From Virgibacillus alimentarius (lineage in GTDB: Bacteria; Bacillota; Bacilli; Bacillales; Amphibacillaceae), in contig NZ_JFBD01000037.1 in assembly GCF_000709085.1 (NCBI RefSeq), positions 1 to 41,162 on the forward strand: a stretch of 41,162 nt of DNA, given 5' to 3'. The notes below the pieces were generated by a model. The model searched no databases. It was given only the letters and a program-made list of their open reading frames with translations, and was not told the origin of the DNA. Shown here in pieces: positions 17,796 to 27,700 of this stretch. The position numbers and the translations under genes are program-made. The first letter of the stretch is position 1; each line of letters opens with the position of its first letter.

Positions 17796-18989
17796 TTATA
17801 TTTCCAGTAAATGTCCTAATTTATCTTGTTTTGTTTTCATATAGTATTCGCTTTCTTTACGCGAAATTGTCTGTATCGGTATACGTGCTTGTATTTCGAT
17901 GCCAAATGACTCTAATGCGGCTATTTTATCTGGATTATTTGTTAATAGGTTTACTTTTTTGATACCTAAGTCCTGTAAAATCTGAGCACTTAGTCCATAT
18001 TCCCGTAAATCCGGTGCAAAACCTAACTCTTCATTTGCCTCTACAGTATCAAATCCGGCGTCTTGAAGCTGGTAGGCCTTTAATTTATTAATTAATCCAA
18101 TGCCCCTGCCTTCTTGTCGCATATAGATTAAAACACCGTTTTCAGCCGCAGCGATTTTTTTCAACGCTTCATCTAATTGAGGACCGCAGTCACAGCGATG
18201 AGAACCAAATATATCTCCTGTTAAACATTCAGAGTGAATTCGAACGAGTGCAGGATCATCTGCGGCTAAATCACCTTTTACAAAAGCAAGATGGTCCTTC
18301 TGATCCACATCATTCGAATATCCAATCACATCAAAAACACCATAATCTGTCGGTAAGGAAGTTTTCACTTCTCTTTTCACATGGATTTCATGCTTTTTTC
18401 GATAGGCAATTAAAGATTCGATTGTTATAAGCTTTAAGTCGAAGGTTTGCGCCATCTTTTGTAAATCAGGAACACGCGCCATTGTTCCATCTTCTCTTAT
18501 AATTTCACAGATTGCACAAGAAGGAGCGGCGTCGCACAAAACCGCTAAATCGACAGAAGCTTCTGTATGACCTGCCCGCTCTAAAACACCCCCATCCCTA
18601 GCGATTAATGGAAAAATATGACCTGGTTGTTTAAAATCTGTTGCTGCTGTCTCTTTACTTGCCAGAGCTTGAATGGTGCATGAACGATCCTCTGCACTAA
18701 TTCCAGTAGAAGTATCTTGATGGTCAACGCTTACAGTAAAAGCCGTACCATGGGGATCCGTATTTTGACTGGTCATTAATGAAAGACCGAGTCTCTCAGC
18801 TACATCCGCTTTAACTGTTGTACATACTAGGCCCTTGGCATGTGTAATCATAAAATTAATCAGTTCTGGTGTAACTTTTTCAGATAATGCAACCAAATCG
18901 CCTTCATTTTCTCTTTGCTCATCATCGACAACAATTATTGGCTTCCCCATCTTCAAATCAAAAATTGCTTCATCTATCGTATTGAACAT
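17796..18989 (-). CDS. ribBA: Bifunctional DHBP synthase / GTP cyclohydrolase II
   Basis: This 397-residue fusion makes both riboflavin precursors. Residues 1 to about 200 are 3,4-dihydroxy-2-butanone-4-phosphate synthase ([28 protein letters not shown]). The rest is GTP cyclohydrolase II, with the zinc ligands in [20 protein letters not shown] and the motif [10 protein letters not shown]. The start at 18989 gives the known N-terminus MFNTIDEA and has AAGGATG upstream; the extended frame to 19100 runs back into ribE. It follows ribE by 14 bases. Confidence 0.95.
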   Translation of the reverse strand: MFNTIDEAIFDLKMGKPIIVVDDEQRENEGDLVALSEKVTPELINFMITHAKGLVCTTVKADVAERLGLSLMTSQNTDPHGTAFTVSVDHQDTSTGISAEDRSCTIQALASKETAATDFKQPGHIFPLIARDGGVLERAGHTEASVDLAVLCDAAPSCAICEIIREDGTMARVPDLQKMAQTFDLKLITIESLIAYRKKHEIHVKREVKTSLPTDYGVFDVIGYSNDVDQKDHLAFVKGDLAADDPALVRIHSECLTGDIFGSHRCDCGPQLDEALKKIAAAENGVLIYMRQEGRGIGLINKLKAYQLQDAGFDTVEANEELGFAPDLREYGLSAQILQDLGIKKVNLLTNNPDKIAALESFGIEIQARIPIQTISRKESEYYMKTKQDKLGHLLEI

Positions 18990-19003
18990 ATTGTTCACAT
19001 CCT

Positions 19004-19645
19004 TTACATAAATCCATTTGTTTGTAAAAATCCTTCGTCTATCTTTTGTTTCCCTGGACCACCTACAATTTGGTTTACGTATTTGGCAAGCATATCGCAT
19101 TCGATATTAACGATATCACCTTGTCCCTTCAATCCAAGCACGGTTTGAGAAGTTGTATGAGGAATAAGAGATATGGTAAATGTGTTTGCGCTATGCTCGA
19201 AAACAGTTAAACTAACACCATCTACAGCAATGGAACCTTTCTTTAGTAGAAATTTGGAAAATTCATCATTGATTTCAATCGTATAATAAATGGCATTTCC
19301 CTGTTTTTGCTTCGTAATAATTTTCCCAATCCCATCTACATGTCCAGAAACAAAGTGACCGCCGAATCTTCCATTAGCAGACATCGAACGCTCTAGATTT
19401 ACTTTTGATCCCATTGTTAATGTATTTAAAGAAGTAGACTTTATCGTTTCTGGCATAACATCAACTTGAAAAGCATCTTGATTAAAATTTGTAACCGTCA
19501 AACATATTCCATTTACTGCTATGCTGTCACCAAGCTTCATATCTACTAAAATATCTGCGGCTTCTATCGTCAATTTAGTAGATTGTTCCGATATTTTATT
19601 TATCTTCTTAATCGTTCCCATTTCTTCAACAATCCCCGTAAACAC
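19004..19645 (-). CDS. ribE: Riboflavin synthase alpha chain
   Basis: This 213-residue enzyme dismutates two lumazine molecules to riboflavin. It has the usual two homologous lumazine-binding barrels, the first starting [10 protein letters not shown] and containing [12 protein letters not shown], the second with GHVDGIGKI and [12 protein letters not shown]. The start codon is GTG at 19645, behind GAGGAGG, and overlaps the 3' end of ribD by 20 bases. That overlap implies translational coupling to ribD in the ancestral operon, which matters because ribD is now frameshifted. Confidence 0.95.
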   Translation of the reverse strand: MFTGIVEEMGTIKKINKISEQSTKLTIEAADILVDMKLGDSIAVNGICLTVTNFNQDAFQVDVMPETIKSTSLNTLTMGSKVNLERSMSANGRFGGHFVSGHVDGIGKIITKQKQGNAIYYTIEINDEFSKFLLKKGSIAVDGVSLTVFEHSANTFTISLIPHTTSQTVLGLKGQGDIVNIECDMLAKYVNQIVGGPGKQKIDEGFLQTNGFM

Positions 19646-20739
19646 CTGATTCCTCCTCTCGTAAACCAGATATAATTTTTATATCCGTACCGATCTTTTC
19701 AACATTTTTTATTTCTAATAACAGCCGTTCCTCCATTGATTGAAATCCGTTTCCAGAAAATGATGTAGGAGCTTCTTTTCCACCTATTAATGTTGGTGCT
19801 ATATACGTTATTATTTGGTTGATGTGTCTGCTTTCAAGGAATGAAGCATTTACTTCGCTCCGCCTTCCACCCATAAGGACATGACACCTTTACTTCCTAA
19901 TATGCGCAGTACATCATCTATGTTTATTTGCTCCTGCTGAAGCTGGATGACTTTAACATATGGTTTACTGCTGAAGATTTGTTTCTTTTGCTCATTCACA
20001 TTTTCCCCAACAATAATCCATGTTTCCGCTTCCTGATCTGTAATTACTTTTGCCCCAACCGGTGTCCGCAGCATCGTATCCAAAATAATACGAACCGGGT
20101 TTATTCCCCCTTGTGGCAATCGTGTTGTCAAACTTGGATTATCTTTTATAACTGTATTTACACCAACAAGGATTGCATCATGTTCATGTCGATAACGATG
20201 TACATCGAGACGTGCTTCTTCACAAGTTATCCATTTACTTTCACCTGTGGATGTAGCTGTCTTTCCATCTAACTTACCGCTGATTTAATTGTGATATATG
20301 GTGTTTTCATTTTTATATAATGAAAAAATGCTTTATTGAAGTTTTTTGCTTCTTTTTCTAAAACACCGACTTCTACTTGAATTCCTGCTTGACGCAATTT
20401 TTCAATACCACTTCCGGAAACTTTCTCATTTGGATCAACGCATGCAATAACCGCGCGTTTAATTCCACTATTAATTAATAGATCAGCACATGGAGCTGTT
20501 TTCCCGTAATGGCTGCAAGGTTCAAGCGTGACATAAATTGTTGCACCATTCGCTTTATCACCTGCCATATTTAGTGCATTTACCTCTGCATGTGCTTCTG
20601 AAGCTTTTAGGTGAGCACCAAATCCAACTATTTCTCCATCTTTTACAATCACAGCTCCGACCAAAGGGTTGGGGCTCGTCTGACCAGATACTTGTCTCGC
20701 AATCGTCAAAGCAAATTCCATATACTTTTTATCATTCAA
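19626..20739 (-). pseudogene. ribD: ribD, deaminase/reductase gene with two one-base deletions
   Basis: The gene should encode the bifunctional pyrimidine deaminase/reductase (371 residues when repaired). The intact first frame (20739-20269, TTG start behind GGGGGAG) gives the zinc deaminase with HAEVNAL and PCSHYGKTAPCADLL, then stops at ITIKSAVS. Adding one T near 20272 (AGTTAG to AGTTTAG) restores LDGKTATSTGESKWIT and the reductase up to WVEGGA. There a second missing base, a G near 19856, brings on another stop. Adding it gives GGAEVNASFLESRHINQ and the normal C-terminus. As written only the deaminase half is made. Both lesions could be sequencing errors. Confidence 0.88.
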
Positions 20740-20765
20740 TAAATCTCCCCCTTTTTAACGCATTT

Positions 20766-20792
20766 AAAAACCTCTGAATTCACTTCAGAGGT
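20766..20792 (-). terminator. Terminator between FMN riboswitch and ribD
   Basis: On the minus strand ACCTCTGAA (20792-20784) and TTCAGAGGT (20778-20770) form a perfect 9-bp stem followed by TTTTAAA, about 30 bases before the ribD start. It is the likely expression platform of the FMN riboswitch: flavin-bound leader RNA terminates here. Confidence 0.8.
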
Positions 20793-20940
20793 ATAAGGGC
20801 AGAATTTTAGCAAGCTAGCTATAGGTAAATAAACATACTTGAACAAAATAGCCCATCTATTCGACAATCATGTACCAAAAAAGGATACACGAATCCTATG
20901 CGATGTGGACATTTTCCAAAATGCTTTGCTGGCTTCAAAA

Positions 20941-21084
20941 ATTCCTTCTCCCATCCAGACTGTAACTGTCGGTCCCGGAGTTTCACCAGGTCCACCGCTC
21001 GGCTTCGAGTGCCTTGCGGGTCACGGACTTAGAAATAGTATTTCATCACCGTCGGTTGGGAATTACACCCGACCCCGAAGGAAT
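20941..21084 (-). ncRNA. FMN riboswitch (RFN element)
   Basis: On the minus strand the element starts ATTCCTTCGGGG and ends GGGAGAAGGAAT, closing the P1 stem. Between them are the RFN blocks GGGTGTAATTCCCAACCGACGGT, read in two overlapping parts, then GACCCGCAAGGC, GCGGTGGACCTGGTGAAACTCCGGGACCGACAG in parts, and AGTCTGGATGGGAGA. These are the conserved sequences of FMN-binding leaders of rib operons. It controls ribD-ribE-ribBA-ribH through the downstream terminator. Confidence 0.96.
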
Positions 21085-21109
21085 ATAATGCGTATTTAAT
21101 TTCTATATA

Positions 21110-21139
21110 AGTATAACATTATTTTTTCAGAAAACGCAA
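21110..21139 (-). promoter_or_regulatory. Promoter of the rib operon
   Basis: On the minus strand TTGCGT (21139-21134) and TATACT (21115-21110) are 18 bases apart; transcription would begin near 21103, about 20 bases before the riboswitch. It lies in the short gap after the hemerythrin gene. Confidence 0.65.
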
Positions 21140-21146
21140 ACTATTT

Positions 21147-21611
21147 TTATTTGTTTTCATGGAAATGAGATGCGAGTTCACGAAGTTTTTCCTCCGGAAC
21201 TGCTTTTTCAATCATTGGAAATATAATTCGTTCTTCTTTACGTATATGTGACTCCAGCAGGTTGCCTAAATCATGCATGAATGAAACATCAATTGTATCA
21301 GATTTATTCAGTGTGTCGAACTTTGCACGTATTTTAACATGCTCTAACAGCATCTCTTGTATTTCAGAACGGTCGATTGATGCATATTGTGCATAAGCTG
21401 TTAATAATACTTCCTCTTCTTCGCGAAAATGCTTCTTGCCACCAGGTTCAAAGAAAGATACAGCATCTTTTTTTACTTCTTCCAATGAAAGTCTGCTTTT
21501 CTCGGTCCCTGCTTGCTTTAACTTTAATGCTATAAATAATGCATTCGTATGGTGGTGTGACAGTGGATGAAGGGCTTCATGCCTTTTAATTCCTTTATGC
21601 TTTTTTACCAT
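21147..21611 (-). CDS. Hemerythrin HHE-domain protein
   Basis: This 154-residue four-helix protein carries a typical hemerythrin ligand set: HEALHPLSHHHTNALFIALKL, KKHFREEEEVLLTAY, LLEHVKIRAKF and LLESHIRKEERIIFPMIE. These would bind a di-iron centre reacting with oxygen, nitric oxide or peroxide. The start at 21611 follows AAGGAAACA; the in-frame start 15 bases upstream overlaps the RBS. It lies immediately after the nar operon terminator, with little room for a promoter, so it is probably expressed by read-through and may protect nitrate-respiring cells from NO. That role is inference. Confidence 0.8.
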   Translation of the reverse strand: MVKKHKGIKRHEALHPLSHHHTNALFIALKLKQAGTEKSRLSLEEVKKDAVSFFEPGGKKHFREEEEVLLTAYAQYASIDRSEIQEMLLEHVKIRAKFDTLNKSDTIDVSFMHDLGNLLESHIRKEERIIFPMIEKAVPEEKLRELASHFHENK

Positions 21612-21655
21612 TGTTTCCTTCCCCTCCATGTACTATTTTGTTTAAAACGAGATTA

Positions 21656-21697
21656 CGGTAAAAAACCAGGAGCTGTCTCACATTTGCTTCTGGTTCT
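21656..21697 (-). terminator. Terminator after narI
   Basis: On the minus strand AACCAGAAGC (21695-21686) pairs with GCTCCTGGTT (21673-21664), with one mismatch, followed by a T run. The hemerythrin gene begins only about 50 bases further on, so termination may be partial. Confidence 0.7.
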
Positions 21698-21707
21698 TTT
21701 TAAAGTA

Positions 21708-22403
21708 CTATAGACCTTTTTTTCTGTAATTAGATCGTGAACGATATTGCTGCGGAGCTCTCCCCGGATACCCTAAAGGCAAGGTGTAAAAATGAATTAA
21801 ATTCGTAAATGGAATGGCAGCAAAAAGTGCAAACGCTGCGATAACATGTGCTTTAAAAACAAATGGTACACTTTCCATTAAATGATATTTAGGCTGAAAA
21901 ATAAATAGACTGCGGAACCATGGTCCAATCGTTGTTCGGTATTCATACGAAACCACCGTTGTATTGTAAATAATTGTCATATACGTTCCTAGACCTGCAA
22001 CGATAATTAGAGCTATGAGGGAAAAGAACGATGCAAATGTCGCATGTGCCCGGACACGTTCGAATTTCATTTTGCGGATTAACAGGATAATTAAACCGAC
22101 AACCACCATGAGAGCAGCGATTCCTCCCCCAATAATAGCCCCGGCATGGTATAGTTCATCACTTATTCCAAAAAAGTCATAAAATCCTTTTGGTATAACC
22201 ATTCCCATTACATGGCCAAGAAAGGCAAAAATGATACCCCAGTGAAAAAGCGGTGAACCGATTCGCAGCCATTTCTTCTCGAAGAACTCCGTAGATGGAG
22301 CGGCCCAGCTTAACTGACGAAATGCAAAACGATAAAGCAAGCCAAGAACCATAATGGTTAATGTGATGTATGGAAAAATAACCCACCAAAAGATAGCGGC
22401 CAT
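21708..22403 (-). CDS. narI: Respiratory nitrate reductase gamma subunit
   Basis: This 231-residue cytochrome b subunit has five hydrophobic helices. Histidines in helices near the ends (for example PLFHWGIIFAFLGHVMG and VFKAHVIAAFALFAAIPFTNLIHFY) would bind the two b hemes. It anchors NarGH to the membrane and passes quinol electrons to NarH. Length is close to the B. subtilis protein. It follows narJ by 41 bases and is the last nar gene before the terminator. Confidence 0.94.
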   Translation of the reverse strand: MAAIFWWVIFPYITLTIMVLGLLYRFAFRQLSWAAPSTEFFEKKWLRIGSPLFHWGIIFAFLGHVMGMVIPKGFYDFFGISDELYHAGAIIGGGIAALMVVVGLIILLIRKMKFERVRAHATFASFFSLIALIIVAGLGTYMTIIYNTTVVSYEYRTTIGPWFRSLFIFQPKYHLMESVPFVFKAHVIAAFALFAAIPFTNLIHFYTLPLGYPGRAPQQYRSRSNYRKKGL

Positions 22404-22444
22404 TTGTTTACCCCCTTTGGCTTATTCATGTAGATTCATCTCTA

Positions 22445-23047
22445 TTACTCGTACATAATTGGATATGGTAATTCTTCTAAATCAGCTTCTTCTCTTTCGA
22501 ATTCTAATTTTTCAATTTCTTCATCTGTTGGAGCGGGAAAAACATACCGCATTAAAATCGTCAAAATAGGAGTATATGGATTACCATCAGGTATATTATT
22601 TAACATTCTCTGAACTGCTACAGCAAGCCGTCTTTGCAATCGCTCATGATGACTGTTTTCAGGTGAAACAGCCAAAAATTCAAAAAGCATTGGCATATAA
22701 TCGGCTAATTCACCATCCATCCTCTCAAAACCAGCTTGATTGATCATCTTTTGTAATTTAATGAGTGCAGCACCCCGTTTTCTGCTATCCCCAAGTTCGT
22801 GTGCTGTTAAATATAAACCTAATTTTGACTTTAAATCGAAGGTGGATACATACGTTTCTCTCATTTCTTGTAAACTTAGACGATTTAAAAGGTCAAAAAC
22901 TTGATGTAATTCTTCTATTATTACTTCCGAGTCTATGTTTTCTATGATCAAATCCATTAAATCACTACGCTCATTCATATAAGAATCCTGAGGATAACTT
23001 AAAAGATGGGAGACAATGACAAGTAATGTTCTTTCTTGTTCTTCCAT
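22445..23047 (-). CDS. narJ: Nitrate reductase molybdenum cofactor assembly chaperone
   Basis: This 200-residue acidic, helical cytoplasmic chaperone of the NarJ/DmsD (TorD-like) family begins with the LLVIVSHLLSYPQDSY motif and contains RGAALIKLQKMINQAGFE and DYMPMLFEFLA. It binds apo-NarG while the Mo-bisMGD cofactor and FS0 cluster are inserted. It is not part of the final enzyme. Its ATG lies 3 bases after the narH stop codon, a gap that implies coupled translation. Confidence 0.92.
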   Translation of the reverse strand: MEEQERTLLVIVSHLLSYPQDSYMNERSDLMDLIIENIDSEVIIEELHQVFDLLNRLSLQEMRETYVSTFDLKSKLGLYLTAHELGDSRKRGAALIKLQKMINQAGFERMDGELADYMPMLFEFLAVSPENSHHERLQRRLAVAVQRMLNNIPDGNPYTPILTILMRYVFPAPTDEEIEKLEFEREEADLEELPYPIMYE

Positions 23048-23050
23048 TGC

Positions 23051-24547
23051 CTACTCCCCTTTCCCGAATGAATGGTATGCCACACCCTCTGGTGGAGCCA
23101 AATCTTCAAGGCTGCATGTACCCTGTTCAAAATAAAGATTTTCATCCATTTCCCTGCGCCCTGTTGGGATAACAAAACGTTCATTATACTTCGCAACTCC
23201 AAGGAGCCGCGCCATTTCTTCAACCTCTTCCGGACTTGTACCGGCCTCCTTCACTAATTCACTTTGGCGAAATTGATCAATACCGCCTACTGTTTTACCT
23301 CTCATATGCACTCTCATTGCAGTTAATTTCAGCAAAACTTTTCGTATAACATCCGTATCTCCCGCTGACAAGATAGATGCCAGATACTCCATAGGAATAC
23401 GCATTTGATCAACAGCCGGAATGTATCCATCTGTTTTTAAATCATTTTCATTTGTAATATGATTCATAATCGGACTAAGAGGCGGAACGTACCAAACCAT
23501 TGGTAATGTGCGATATTCTGGGTGTAATGGAAGAGCAATCTTCCACTTCATTGCCATCTTATATACAGGTGAATTTTGTGCCCCTTCTATCCAGTCCGCA
23601 CTAATTCCGGCTTTTTCTGCCTCTTTGATGACTTCCGGGTCAAATGGGTCGAGAAAGACAGATAACTGTGCTTCGTAAAGATCTTGTGGGTCTTCAACAG
23701 AAGCTGCTTCTTTTACTTTATCTGCATCATATAAAACGACACCGATATAACGGATTCTTCCTACACAAGTCTCCGAACAAATTGTAGGCAGGCCTGCTTC
23801 TGTTCTTGGATAGCAGAAGTTACATTTTTCCGCTTTATGTGTATTCCAGTTGTAATAAACCTTATGGTAAGGACAACCGTTCATGCAAAATCGCCAGCCA
23901 CGACATGCCTCTTGATCCACTAATACAACGCCGTCTTCATCCCGTTTATACAAAGCGCCAGAAGGGCATGAAGCTACACAAGATGGATTTAAGCAATGTT
24001 CACAAATTCTTGGTAAATACATCATAAATGTTTTTTCGTATTGCATTGAAATGTGTTCCTGTAATTTCTGAACATTAGGATCCAATGGTACAACTTCACT
24101 GCCACCTGCTAAGTCATCATCCCAGTTTGGACCCCACTCTGGTTTATCCATATATTTCCCTGTGATCATTGATTGTGGTCTTGCTACGGGCAGATTATCC
24201 GTTTTCGGGCTGTTGATTAAATGCTCATAGTCATAGGTCCATGGCTCATAATAATCATTCATATCTGCCATATTAAGGTTATAGAAAATGTTCGCAAGTT
24301 TGGAGATAGGACCTCCAGCTTTAAGCTTTAATTTTCCATTCCGAAGCTCCCATCCACCTTTAAATCGATCTCTATCCTCCCAGCTCTTTGGGTAGCCTGG
24401 TCCAGGACGAGTTTCCACATTATTAAACCACATGTATTCTGTACCTGGGCGGTTGGTCCAAGTATTTTTACAAGTCACCGAACAAGTGTGGCAGCCGATG
24501 CATTTATCCAGATGCATGACCATTGCAACTTGTGCTTTAATCCTCAA
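23051..24547 (-). CDS. narH: Respiratory nitrate reductase beta subunit
   Basis: This 498-residue iron-sulfur subunit carries electrons from NarI to NarG. Cysteine clusters are visible in order: CIGCHTCSVTCK (residues about 16-27), CEHCLNPSCVASCP, CRGWRFCMNGCP (Trp replacing one Cys, marking the [3Fe-4S] cluster) and KCNFC...CSETCVGR. The start codon is TTG at 24547, behind GGAGG. The repaired narG frame would end 11 bases inside narH, the overlap expected for coupled nar genes. Confidence 0.95.
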   Translation of the reverse strand: MRIKAQVAMVMHLDKCIGCHTCSVTCKNTWTNRPGTEYMWFNNVETRPGPGYPKSWEDRDRFKGGWELRNGKLKLKAGGPISKLANIFYNLNMADMNDYYEPWTYDYEHLINSPKTDNLPVARPQSMITGKYMDKPEWGPNWDDDLAGGSEVVPLDPNVQKLQEHISMQYEKTFMMYLPRICEHCLNPSCVASCPSGALYKRDEDGVVLVDQEACRGWRFCMNGCPYHKVYYNWNTHKAEKCNFCYPRTEAGLPTICSETCVGRIRYIGVVLYDADKVKEAASVEDPQDLYEAQLSVFLDPFDPEVIKEAEKAGISADWIEGAQNSPVYKMAMKWKIALPLHPEYRTLPMVWYVPPLSPIMNHITNENDLKTDGYIPAVDQMRIPMEYLASILSAGDTDVIRKVLLKLTAMRVHMRGKTVGGIDQFRQSELVKEAGTSPEEVEEMARLLGVAKYNERFVIPTGRREMDENLYFEQGTCSLEDLAPPEGVAYHSFGKGE

Positions 24548-24714
24548 GCCAATCTACCTCCTTCAATGCTCTGATAACAGCAATTGTATCTCTTTGATGC
24601 CCTGTCGGTCCGTAATAATTAAAACCATAACTCAGTTGAGAATAACCGCCTATCATATGCGTTGGTTTTAAGGATATATGTGTCACACTGTTATGCGTGC
24701 CTCCGCGTTTTTTT
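24537..24714 (-). other. narG: Out-of-frame C-terminal coding segment of narG
   Basis: In the frame shifted by one base, this stretch encodes KRGGTHNSVTHISLKPTH then MIGGYSQLSYGFNYYGPTGH and finally QRDTIAVIRALKEVDWLED plus stop. This is the conserved NarG C-terminus. It is cut off from the main narG frame by one extra base in the A7 run (T7 at 24708-24714 on the plus strand). With six A the frame is continuous and NarG is 1226 residues, close to the B. subtilis length of about 1228. Confidence 0.85.
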
Positions 24715-27700
24715 ATTTATAGCTGTCGCCGGCACCCCCAATGTTCGATCCTGAGCATGATACATATATGCCATCCCTTTTGGAATACGATAGGTTAAAA
24801 CAACACGTGCAGAAATGACCCCATTTCGGTTATATACTTCGATCCAATCATTATCTTTAATATCGATAGACGCTCCGTCTTCTTCATTCATCCATACCGT
24901 TTGCCACCCTCTAAATAGTGTGGACATGTTCGTTGTATCCGTGAACATCGTATGGATGCCCCATTTCTGGTGTGGTGTTAAATACCTTACTGTAATGGAT
25001 TTCCCATTACTTTCCACTCCTTTTTCATTTTTTAGAAAAGGTCCTTTTGATAAAGGCGGTAAATATAAAGGCAATCCTTCACCAAAGTCCAACATCATTT
25101 CATGATCAAGATAGAAACTTTGTCTGCCTGTCAGTGTACGCCAAGGAATATTGTATTCGGTATTCACCGTAAATGGAGAGTAACGTCTATTATCCTTTTC
25201 TAGCCCGCTCCATACCGGTGTTGAAATGGCATGTCGTGGCTGATCCGTTAAATCATTTAATGTTATATCTTCATCTTGTCTTCCTTTTGCAATTTCCTCT
25301 AGTTTTTGACCGGTTTTCTTCTCCAGTGATTTCCAACCGGCAACTGCCCTCTTTCCATTTGTAGCCCCTGACATTAACAAAATAGCGTCAATAGCTTGCT
25401 TATCTGTATACAAATCCGGATTTCCTTTTCCGATTCCTTCTCTTTTAGAGACTCCTATCCGGCTAAGTAATTCTTTATAAACCGGCTCACCGGGAATATT
25501 CACCCCTTTTCCTCCATACCCTTTTTTAATTTCAGGACCTATGGTAGTCATTTTTTGATAAACATTCGGATAATCCCGTCTAACAATTTTAAAGTTAGGC
25601 ATCGTTTTTCCTGGAATTGCTTCAATTTCTCCTTTGCGCCAATCTTTAATCTTTCCACGTGATTGAGCGATTTCTCCTACAGAGTCATGGCCAAGTGGCG
25701 TCATTACGATATCATCACATGCCGGCAGGTGCTTCTCTGCAAGTTCCGAAAATACTTTACTGATTTCTCTGAACGTATTCCAATCACTTTTCGCCTGCCA
25801 AGGTGGAGAAATGGCTGCATTAAATGGATGGACAAAGGGATGCATGTCTGTACTGCTTATATCAAACTTTTCATACCAAGTAGCAGTAGGCAAAACGATA
25901 TCTGAAAATAACCCTGAACTAGTCATGCGAAAATCAACACTGACTAAAAGATCCGCCTTTCCAGTTGGAGGGTCTCCTTCTGCCTTTACCGTATTCGGTT
26001 TCCATGAGTTTTCTATGTCGCCTAGTATTTGATCTTCCCCACCTACTAAGTGCTTCGCGAAATATTCATGGCCTTTTCCACTATCACCCAATAAATTAGA
26101 GCGCCAGTTAAAAAATACTCTAGGGAAATTTCTAGGATCATCCGGGTTTTCAATCGCCCAATCCACATTCTCTTCTTTAATTTGCTTAACAACGTCTTCG
26201 ATTACTTCCTGATCGTTTTTCGCACCTTTTTTTCGACTATCCTGAACAAGATCAATTGAGTTTTGAGTAAATTGCGGAAAAGAAGGTAACCAACCAAGCC
26301 TTGCAGCAAGCGCATTAACATCTGCTGGATGCATCTGATTATACTTTCCTCCCCAATTTGATTGTTCCTTATTAATATTAGCCTCATAGCGATACTGTTC
26401 CGTAGCAAAATAAAAGAATGATGTGCCATTTTGCATACGTGGCGGTCCGAACCAGTCTTTTGCAAAGGCGACTTGCTGCCATCCCTCTAGGGGCCGGACC
26501 TTTTCCTGGCCAACATAATGCGCCCAGCCACCGCCATTAACTCCTTGTGAACCGGTTAATAGTACAAGGTTTAAGATACAGCGGTATATTTGATCACTAT
26601 GATACCAATGGTTTGTACCTCCACCCATCGCAATCATTGATTTTCCATTTGTACGTGCTGCAGTATCAGCAAATTCCCTTGCAACTTGAATGACATGGTT
26701 TTTATTGACACCAGTGATGCTTTCCTGCCATGCAGGTGTATAAGGCTTTGGATCATAATAGTCAGTCGGATAATCCCCAGGTAAATTACGATTCACCCCT
26801 ACATGTGCCATCATTAAGTCATATACGGTTGTAACTTTTATTACTTTTCCGTCTTTGCCCTGAATATGCTTTACAGGGACACCTCGCTTAATAATTTCTT
26901 CATTCTCACTTGAGAAGTTTGGAAAGCTTACCATTAGGGTTTCATCAGACATATCAATAAAACTTAATTTGGGGTCAATGAAACTTCCATCTTCTTTTTT
27001 TAATTCAAGATTCCACTTGCTATCATCATCCCAGCGAAAGCCTTGACTTCCATTAGGTGCTTCCAATTGATTTGTATTTGCATCCCAAACAACAGTCTTC
27101 CAATCCCCAAGTTTATGGTCGTCATTTATATCATTTGTTCTTAAAAAGTTTTCGGAACGGCAATCATCCCCGTCTTCGTTTAATGTGACCAAAAACGGCA
27201 AATCTGTAAATTTTTTTGCATACGCTGTAAAATAAGGTGTTTCCTGATCAACATAAAATTCTTTTAAAATAACATGGGTCATCCCCATAGCAAGTGCACC
27301 ATCTGTCCCTGCTCTTGCCGGAAGCCAAATATCAGCAAACTTTTCATATTCCGCATAGTCCGGGCTTACACCTACAACTTTTGTTCCGTTATATCTTGCT
27401 TCAACCATAAAATGAGCATCCGGTGTCCGGGTTTGCGGTAAATTCGTACCCCAAATAATAAAGTATTTCGAGTTATACCAATCCGCACTCTCAGGAACGT
27501 CTGTCTGCTCTCCCCACACTTGTGGAGATGCAGGCGGTAAGTCAGCATACCAATCATAAAAACTTAAGATCGTACCACCAATTAAAGAAAGAAAACGTGT
27601 ACCAGCGGCATAGCTGACCATGGACATTGCAGGAATAGGACTGAACCCTACAATACGGTCAGGTCCATATTTTTTAATGGTGTAAATGGAAGAGCTAGCG

